From: Amphimedon queenslandica
Lineage: Eukaryota > Porifera > Demospongiae > Haplosclerida > Niphatidae
Length of the DNA stretch: 32,260 nt
Direction: 5' to 3'
Assembly (NCBI RefSeq): GCF_000090795.2
Contig: NW_003546564.1
Location: forward strand, 35,146-67,405
Positions 26,492 through 32,260 of the stretch are shown piece after piece. The stretch's first letter is position 1, and every line of letters starts with the position of its first letter. The notes below the pieces were generated by a model. It searched no databases. It saw only the letters and a program-made list of their open reading frames with translations, and had not been told where the DNA came from. The position numbers and the translations under genes are program-made.

Positions 26492-28743
26492 TTATTTAGT
26501 TTTTTCATACACTATTATGTCAACTTGTTCATAAATAGCATTAGTCTGTAGTGCCATTGAAATACTCTCATAAGCAATGTTAGACTGCATCATACCACTA
26601 GCTTTACCAGGTAAACTTATACCATATGCTTCATTGCTTTGTATTGCTGCATCTTCTGATAGACCTGTTGGTAAATAAAAGCAGAGCTAATCTCTGATAA
26701 AAGCAAGAGTAGATCTACTCTGAATAAAAGTAATATGCATTATTATTGCTATGTTGTACTTGTACCAATATCATACCTTTCTTTTTTACAATTAGGCAAA
26801 CACCCAACAATAGCACCATTATTATTATTATTATCAATACTGGTAGTATGCTGGCCAGTGATATTATCAAAACTGGTGCATTATTTGTTGCAACAGGTAC
26901 AAAATCATCATAATTTGAGGAATTGGCATAACGTAAGGAAGTAACATAGCCTGAGGAAGTAGCATAACTTGAAGGAGTAACATAATCTGAGCTACAAGTA
27001 GCATAACTTGAGGATATATCATAACTTGAGAAAGTGACATAGCTTGAGGAATAAGGTATACTGTTAATTACATCAGGGGAGGCAATATTGACCACATAAC
27101 TCTCTATATCTATAAAAAAATTTGACACATAAACACAATTAAGTAAATACTCAGTTAAAAATTACCATATATTGTAGTGGATATAAATATTGCACTGCTA
27201 GTAATGCCGGCATCAGTAATAATAGTGTTATTAATAATTATTATTGATGACATATTGATGGCTGTGTTATTGAATCTTCCCTCTTGATAACTCAATGTAT
27301 CCAATATTGATACACTGTACATTCCATTAGGCAATGTATTAATACAACCAATGGCAACTGTATCCATCAGTGGCTTTATTATTTCATAATATACAATTGT
27401 TGCTGAAATCGGTCCTTCATTGTTATTAATGAGTTGAAATGCTGCATAACAACCTGTTGATTGGGAATTATTTCTAAAATTACACTGGACGCAAACGGTT
27501 GAGTCATTAGATGACAATATAGTAGCAGAAATGACATGATATGTATCTACATGTATGTGAAAAAATAGACTATATCATATCAAACAAGCATACTTACTGA
27601 ATTTGAAAGTGAAATTATTAGAGCCGATATTATTGATAGTATAAAGGGACATTTCAACACTGTATGTAGTTCCATATTCCAAAACTTTACTTATGTTAAT
27701 GGTAACATTAGCATCATTAATATCTGCAGTAATAATACTGGTGCAAATAGTAGTAGGAGATACCAATGAACAGTTGTATTTTTCATTATTTATGTGCAAT
27801 AAAACCAATTGTGGTACTGTTCCAATACAGTACTTGTTGTACTATAAAATAGAAAAAGTATTATGATGTCTAGATCATTAGCTGCAATTATTTTTTAACA
27901 GAGATATAGACCTATTTACCTGAAAGTCAATGAAAGCTTCTAGAGTTCCCTCAACAAGGTGTGGTGTTGTAATGACTGGAACTAAAATTGCCAAAAATTA
28001 TAAATACATCAGTACTATTAGATACTATTAATTTTACCTTGATATAATATGATGCCTGATACCATGGTAGTATTGCCCTTACCAACAATATTCCATGGTG
28101 TTATGCTAATGTTATAAGTAGAGCAAAACTCATTAAGATATAACTTGTACTGTGTATCAGTAATATTAACTGATACATCAGTTGGTGATATTACTATATT
28201 ATAATATAATATTGGCACCCCTGTTAGTGTATCTGGTGCTTCATATTTAAGTAATAATGTTGTGCTATTGATTTGTGTCACTGTAGCAGTAACCTTTGAT
28301 AGCAAACCTAAGTAAAAATAAAGTCCTACTTTAATCATTTTCATCATACCTTGCACCAACAATTTTACTATTGGACTTTCAAAATATTCCCAATTACGAT
28401 TAACAACGCACTGTATTGTTGATTCATTCCATTGAACAGTTGCAGGAACTGATACATTATACTGCTTACTACCATTGGGAAAAATGTATGGTCCATTTGG
28501 AAAAACACCTTTCTCTTGGATGTCCTGAAATTCTGCAGATCTACCATTAACAAGCCAATATTGCCCAATACAATCATGACACACACAGGTAAACACTGCA
28601 GTGGAGCCAAGACTTGCATTAATTGGTAAAGGTGGAGCAAGAATAGCTATAGAAGAATAGATCTAATTTGCATAAAATCTAACTATATGCTTACCCTTTA
28701 CAGAGCATGCTAAAGATACCATTAGAAACAATACTTGCAGCAT
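26492..28743 (-). CDS. Type I receptor-like protein: signal peptide, Ig, FN3-like, TM, ITIM-like tail
   Basis: Exons 28695-28743, 28350-28646, 28038-28307, 27920-27981, 27598-27841, 27166-27546, 26777-27109, 26492-26664 give 602 residues in phase. Signal peptide MLQVLFLMVSLACSVKG. Ig-like domain (AVFTCVCHDCIGQYWLVNG, STIQCVVNRNWEYF). FN3-like domain (TLLLKYEAPDTLTGVPILYY, YNISITPWNIVGKGN), followed by one or two further beta-rich, heavily N-glycosylatable domains. A Ser/Tyr/Thr hexapeptide stalk precedes the TM helix (VLIISLASILPVLIIIIIMV, then KKK). The 60-residue tail has QSNEAYGIS, QSNIAYESI and QTNAIYEQV. Probable cell-surface recognition or adhesion receptor; ligand unknown. Confidence 0.8.
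26916..27060 (-). repeat. 18-bp coding minisatellite (Ser/Tyr/Thr stalk)
   Basis: About eight units, each near GAGGAAGTAGCATAACTT on the plus strand, encode a hexapeptide such as SSYVTS/SSYATS on the minus strand. One unit has an extra codon. It forms the extracellular stalk just before the TM helix, like a short mucin-type spacer rich in O-glycosylation candidates. Confidence 0.8.
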
Positions 28744-28847
28744 CTTGACTGCTCGGATATGACAACAATGATGCGGTTTTGCTGTTTAAATACAACTGAC
28801 CACAACAATAGCTCCAGCCCTTCCCTTTCCTCCTCCTTCTCCCGACT
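28744..28847. promoter_or_regulatory. 104-bp divergent promoter
   Basis: The ATG of the receptor (28743, minus) and the ATG of the secreted-peptide exon (28848, plus) are only 104 bp apart. A pyrimidine-rich CCCTTCCCTTTCCTCCTCCT block lies at about 28818-28838. Both starts are signal-peptide exons, so the two genes could be co-expressed (inference). No TATA box is seen. Confidence 0.5.
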
Positions 28848-29085
28848 ATGTTGTGGCTGCATGCAACTCTTCTACTTTTCCTTCTGACAGTGACATTCAT
28901 CAGTTCTGCTGCAGCCCAGACTGATTGCTCCAGGAATTATGAAGAGCCTTGCCAGTCATATCCTGGAGGTAAGAATATGAACTGTGAGGATTACTAATTA
29001 TTTTAATATTAAAATAGATATTCAAGATGGAGATGCAGTCTGCACAGCTATTTCACAAAGTTACAAAAAGAGCTTTAATCAGTAA
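28848..29085 (+). CDS. Possible 62-residue secreted peptide (or beheaded gene)
   Basis: Exon 28848-28968 encodes a strong signal peptide (WLHATLLLFLLTVTFISSAA) and TDCSRNYEEPCQSYPG, then a good donor GAG|GTAAG. An acceptor AAATAG at 29016 would add 29018-29085 (DIQDGDAVCTAISQSYKKSF) and a TAA. The three Cys do not pair evenly. Immediately afterwards sequence changes into the duplicated ZCWPW intron. The exon may thus be the first exon of an Ig-type gene cut off by the duplication. No family is recognised. Confidence 0.45.
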
Positions 29086-29384
29086 TGAATCTAAAATCAG
29101 CTCAAACTTGAAGAACATGTATATGTATCAGAAAAAATCATGTAATAAAAATGAATTCTTTCCCAGTCATTTTTGGCGATTTGACCAAAGACTCTGCCTG
29201 TACTTAGTCTGGCTAACCTGTACTATACTATAGTGTATGGTTTTTGGTCTAATTTATTGAGCAACTTCAAAAATTGAATTTTGAGTTCATTTTAAAATAA
29301 CATGATTACATGAATAGAAAGAAATGTAATAAAATAAAAAGGTTCCCTCTGACTCCCAGCCATTTTATAACTCTTAATAATTAG

Positions 29385-30055
29385 GTGGCCTGGTATAATA
29401 GAAGCTGATCCTGACACTGATACCTACTATAAAGCAAAGAATGAAAAAGGCGGAAAACCTTCACCAGCTACACCTGTAAGTTATAAGCCTCACATTCACA
29501 GACTGTATTCATTTAATCATAGGAGAAGTATCAATCATGTTGTCTTTATTGATACACCAGTATCAAGGAGTTGGATTCATGCACTAAACACTGCTCCATT
29601 TACTTGTAGTACCACTTTAAAGGACTGTGGATCAAATGTTAGTGAGAACTGAGAAAGGATAAAACATAATACAGTGCATATACATGTAGCTAGCTTATTT
29701 GCATTTATACATGCATAAATATGCTGTATCTTACAGATTCCATTGAAGTATCAAGCTGGTCTTTCTACAGCAATGTCGCAGGCAAAAGCTACCACTAAAT
29801 GTAATGATACATTAATAATGATAATAATAATAGTTAGTTATTTGTTGGTATGTAGGAGAGATTGTCTCAGTGGGGTTTCATGTCCCGATATAATAAAGGT
29901 CGTAAGAGAAAAGACAGCTCAAAGCAAGGCAAGTATATAGAAGATTGGATTTTATGTATGTATGGTTACTTAACTTACATTGTACTATAGGAGGAAAGCC
30001 TTCAAAAAGACCAACTGCTAAACTGTCTAAGAAAAACGATGAAATAGCTCCATGA
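29385..30055 (+). pseudogene. Truncated, frameshifted second copy of the ZCWPW1-like 3' half
   Basis: Blocks 29385-29475, 29523-29637, 29737-29806, 29856-29928 and 29991-30055 match 24438-25111 almost base for base. The copy lacks the N-terminus, CW finger and first half of PWWP. A four-base insertion (TATCAATCATG against TATCATG, about 29530) shifts the frame in the PWWP exon. Its later exon reads AMSQAKATTK, without the TAG seen in copy 1. The GC donor is kept (CAAG|GCAAGT). The flanking intron repeat and 3' flank are also duplicated, so this was a DNA duplication, not retroposition. Confidence 0.85.
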
Positions 30056-30285
30056 AGAACACATTATAGCTGGTCTATTATTGTTATTGTATTTATTTAG
30101 TATGACCATTAATTTACTATTGCAGTACTATATTTAATAATTTTTAATAACTGACCATATAAAAATCTCCACCCATTATTCTGGAATATTGTGTAAACTG
30201 TTCATATGCATCTATAGACCCATGCCCATATCCCTAGGCTATTTATCGCGATCACTATCTAATTGCACCGCATATTCTATCATAG
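30056..30285. other. Intergenic stretch after the partial ZCWPW copy
   Basis: Starts with the shared 3' flank (ATTATAGCTGGTCTATTATT) and then becomes unique AT-rich sequence. No ORF, promoter element or RNA gene can be supported. Confidence 0.5.
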
Positions 30286-31661
30286 AACCGCCCACACTGG
30301 ACGGCAAGCTACCTGGCAATGTATGTGCTGAATGCTGATCTCAAGCTTTCCAGCTTTCAAACTGAAGAAAAATCAAACAAAGCATTAAGAGAAGCTGTAA
30401 GAAGGAATAAATATTACTAAGTACAATCTATGTTCAGATTATCTATGGCCTTGGGATGGGACCGATGGGTCTATTATGCGCATAATTGGCAAGGCTTATT
30501 CGAGAGATGGAGCTGTTATGGAGAGTATTGGGAGTGAGCAAGTATGAGCCTAACGTGGTACACCAAATGATGGAACTGAGTTATAGTAAGGATTAACTGT
30601 AGTATCATATTTGGTTTTCTATCTGAATTTTTTTACCCGTTGCTTAATTTTTGTAATTGCAAATTAATTTTAGTACAAAATCTCCTAGCATGTAAGCTAA
30701 AATGCATAATTTTTGCAAAATCTTGAAAGTAATCAATTTGCAAAAAATTAAGACGTCAAAGATTTCCTTGATATACAATATTCATGTACTTACTATATAG
30801 TTTATTTTACACTCAAGCAGACAATGTACTGGTATGCATATTTCTACCCCACACAGTAATTGTATCTATGTGATTGTTGACATTGAGCTGTTTAAAATTA
30901 TATGACGAAGGCGGCAGTAACAATTTTAATTATGTCAATAAAGTTACACGTGACGGAAGTGACGGTGGCCAATCAGGTTCAGCCATATGTACATGTTCAG
31001 TTCTGCCAAAAGTTATAGAAGAAGCTTCAGTTTACAAGGATCGTGTGATGGATATGTTAAAATTGCTTGTGGCATATGCATTCATCTTCTGTCCTTTTAA
31101 GGTTAGATATTATATTTCTTGCTATGTCTAGTCTAGTTGCTTTTTACTTAACTATAGAAGATAGAATGTGAAGTTGTACTGGAATTAAAACATCCTAATG
31201 CCACTAATGGTACTTTTGAAACTCCTGATCATCTTCCCTGTGATGAAGGAACTCCTGATCATCTTCCCTCTGATGAAGGAACTCCTGATTATCTTCCCTC
31301 TGATGAAGGAGCTCCTGATTATCTTCCCTCTGATGAAGGAACTCCTGATTATCTTCCCTCTGATGAAGGAGCTCCTGTGGCTCCTGATCATGAGCCACCT
31401 GATAACTCAACTGAAGACGGTGCTGAACATATTCTTGCCTGCCTCCCTTCTCATAAAGAAGTTGGCTCTTTTCTGGCTCAGCATAACGTCACCATTTCAA
31501 AATACACCCGGTAATGACATAATTGTGTCATAATTATGACTCTTAAAATATTTTTTAGTGTTTTGGTGGAATATTTTGCCGTACCTTTTGCTGTTGCTAT
31601 ATGGCGAGCACTGCCGAGAGCTGCTAACCCACGAGGTCTACTTCATCTCCCGCCCTTCTAG
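30286..31661 (+). pseudogene. Unknown multi-exon gene, damaged by a stop and a frameshift (or sequence error)
   Basis: Exon-like blocks with good splice sites: 30286-30396 (NRPHWTASYLAMYVLNADLK), 30438-30585 (IIYGLGMGPMGLLCA, then TAA at 30483-30485, then IREMELLWRVLGVSKYEPN), 30857-31101 (CIYVIVDIELFK, a one-base shift near 30895-30900, then LYDEGGSNNFNYVNKV and LLVAYAFIFCPFK), 31158-31510 (KIECEVVLELKHPNATNG, the 30-bp repeat, then LAQHNVTISKYTR) and 31559-31661 (EYFAVPFAVAIWRALPRA, TAG). The last three blocks join in phase. Removing one A from the AAAA run would fuse DIELFK with LYDEGG. I do not recognise the product. Confidence 0.5.
31221..31370 (+). repeat. 30-bp coding tandem repeat, five copies
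   Basis: ACTCCTGATTATCTTCCCTC plus TGATGAAGGA, repeated five times with very few changes (H/Y, S/C, A/T). In the frame of exon 31158-31510 each unit encodes a decapeptide such as TPDYLPSDEG. A sixth partial unit follows at 31371. The unit is a multiple of 3, so frames on both strands stay open. Confidence 0.93.
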
Positions 31662-32077
31662 TAGATCTACTGCACTTATTTGACTTATTAGTACATAATA
31701 ATAATATTATTATTGTATTATTTTTTATTATTGTGTACTAATTAGTCTCACAAAGTATTAATTATTAAAAATAATTTACTACAAATCACGTGAGCATGCT
31801 ATACTAGGTGAGCAGCTGACTCAGCTTATCATTTGTCAGCACAATACTTACACCTGGGTGGTTAGGTCATACAATATGTCAATGTTGTCACTGTTTTAAT
31901 CTCACGGGTTTTTTGTCCTAGTAGTACATATTGTATGTTACTTTTTTGAGGGGTTATATGTCATGAATTTTCAAATTTAAAAAAAAACAAATTTTGAAAA
32001 TTTTTAGTAATAATGAATTGATGATGATTATAATAACGGAATGATGGTATCTAATCTCTTGTATTAATTTGTTGTAG
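31662..32077. other. AT-rich intergenic or intronic stretch
   Basis: Contains ATAATAATATTATTATTGTA palindromic AT runs near 31695-31735 and CACGTGAG near 31788. No ORF with coding character. It may be the 3' flank of the damaged gene or an intron leading to the candidate exon at 32078. Confidence 0.45.
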
Positions 32078-32192
32078 AGTACATGACAATAGCAGATACA
32101 AACACATTGTTTGCTACTACAATAGCAGAATAACAGATGGTGTTCACGTGCCTTTAATGTTCACTGAACGTGCAAGCATATACCATAGATAG
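32078..32192 (+). CDS. Candidate terminal exon of an unidentified gene
   Basis: After a good acceptor (TTTGTTGTAG) an open frame reads VHDNSRYKHIVCYYNSRITD then GVHVPLMFTERASIYHR and TAG at 32190-32192. Composition looks coding, unlike the AT-rich surroundings. Whether it belongs to the damaged gene upstream (whose own last exon ends at 31661) or to another gene cannot be told. No family is recognised. Confidence 0.3.
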
Positions 32193-32194
32193 AC

Positions 32195-32221
32195 ATTAAT
32201 TAATTAATTAATTAATTAATG
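32195..32221. repeat. (TTAA)n tract
   Basis: ATTAATTAATTAATTAAT, about six copies of a self-complementary tetramer, directly downstream of the candidate terminal exon. Confidence 0.85.
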
Positions 32222-32260
32222 TGTTCTTGTAAGTTGTAACCACAGCATTTTGTGGTTAGA

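Noticed and set aside
29743..29940. 65-codon ORF in the second ZCWPW copy as a separate gene
   Set aside because: It reads through an intron and enters the next exon in the wrong frame; it is a by-product of the duplicated pseudogene.
30438..30484. IIYGLGMGP resembling a family-A DNA polymerase motif (IIYGMG)
   Set aside because: The match is nine residues long, neighbouring blocks show no other polymerase motif, and a stop follows after six more codons.

Overview
This is a gene-dense, intron-rich, AT-rich animal nuclear locus. It has GT-AG introns of about 45-300 bp, a Mi-2/CHD4 remodeller, an ephexin-type RhoGEF, a CW-PWWP chromatin reader and Ig/FN3-like membrane proteins. Compact genes, very short introns and countless TACATGTA-type palindromes suggest an early-branching metazoan, most likely a demosponge such as Amphimedon. 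That taxon is an inference, not proven here.

Layout. (1) 1-772 is an intron of a gene that starts outside the window and carries a 117-bp tandem array. (2) 773-9132 (+) holds the last 31 exons (1,439 codons plus stop) of a CHD3/4/5 (Mi-2) ATPase; its CHD N-terminus and PHD fingers lie upstream. (3) 9133-9773 is a convergent intergenic stretch with a MITE-like element. (4) 9774-22017 (-) is one long gene of 19 coding exons, about 2,000 residues: an acidic N-terminus, a huge Pro/Lys/Ser-rich region on one 3-kb exon, then DH, PH and C-terminal SH3 domains. Its DH exon contains an assembly gap. (5) 22020-22470 is a divergent promoter. (6) 22470-24837 (+) is a ZCWPW1-like CW + PWWP protein. (7) 25438-28743 holds two convergent Ig-type membrane proteins, 208 and 602 residues; the larger has an ITIM-like tail. 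(8) 28848-29085 (+) is a possible 62-residue secreted peptide. (9) 29385-30055 is a broken partial copy of the ZCWPW 3' half. (10) 30286-31661 is a damaged or misassembled unknown gene with a 30-bp coding repeat. (11) 32078-32192 may be one more terminal exon.

Two chromatin proteins and a Rho regulator sit side by side; nothing shows that they form one pathway. The most unusual parts are the 177-bp intronic satellite in two neighbouring genes in the same sense orientation, the 22-32 kb region where a duplicated chromatin-reader tail flanks Ig-type membrane genes, and the long disordered N-terminus of the RhoGEF. I found no CRISPR array, operon, rRNA or tRNA. All exon borders come from reading splice sites and keeping frame by eye.
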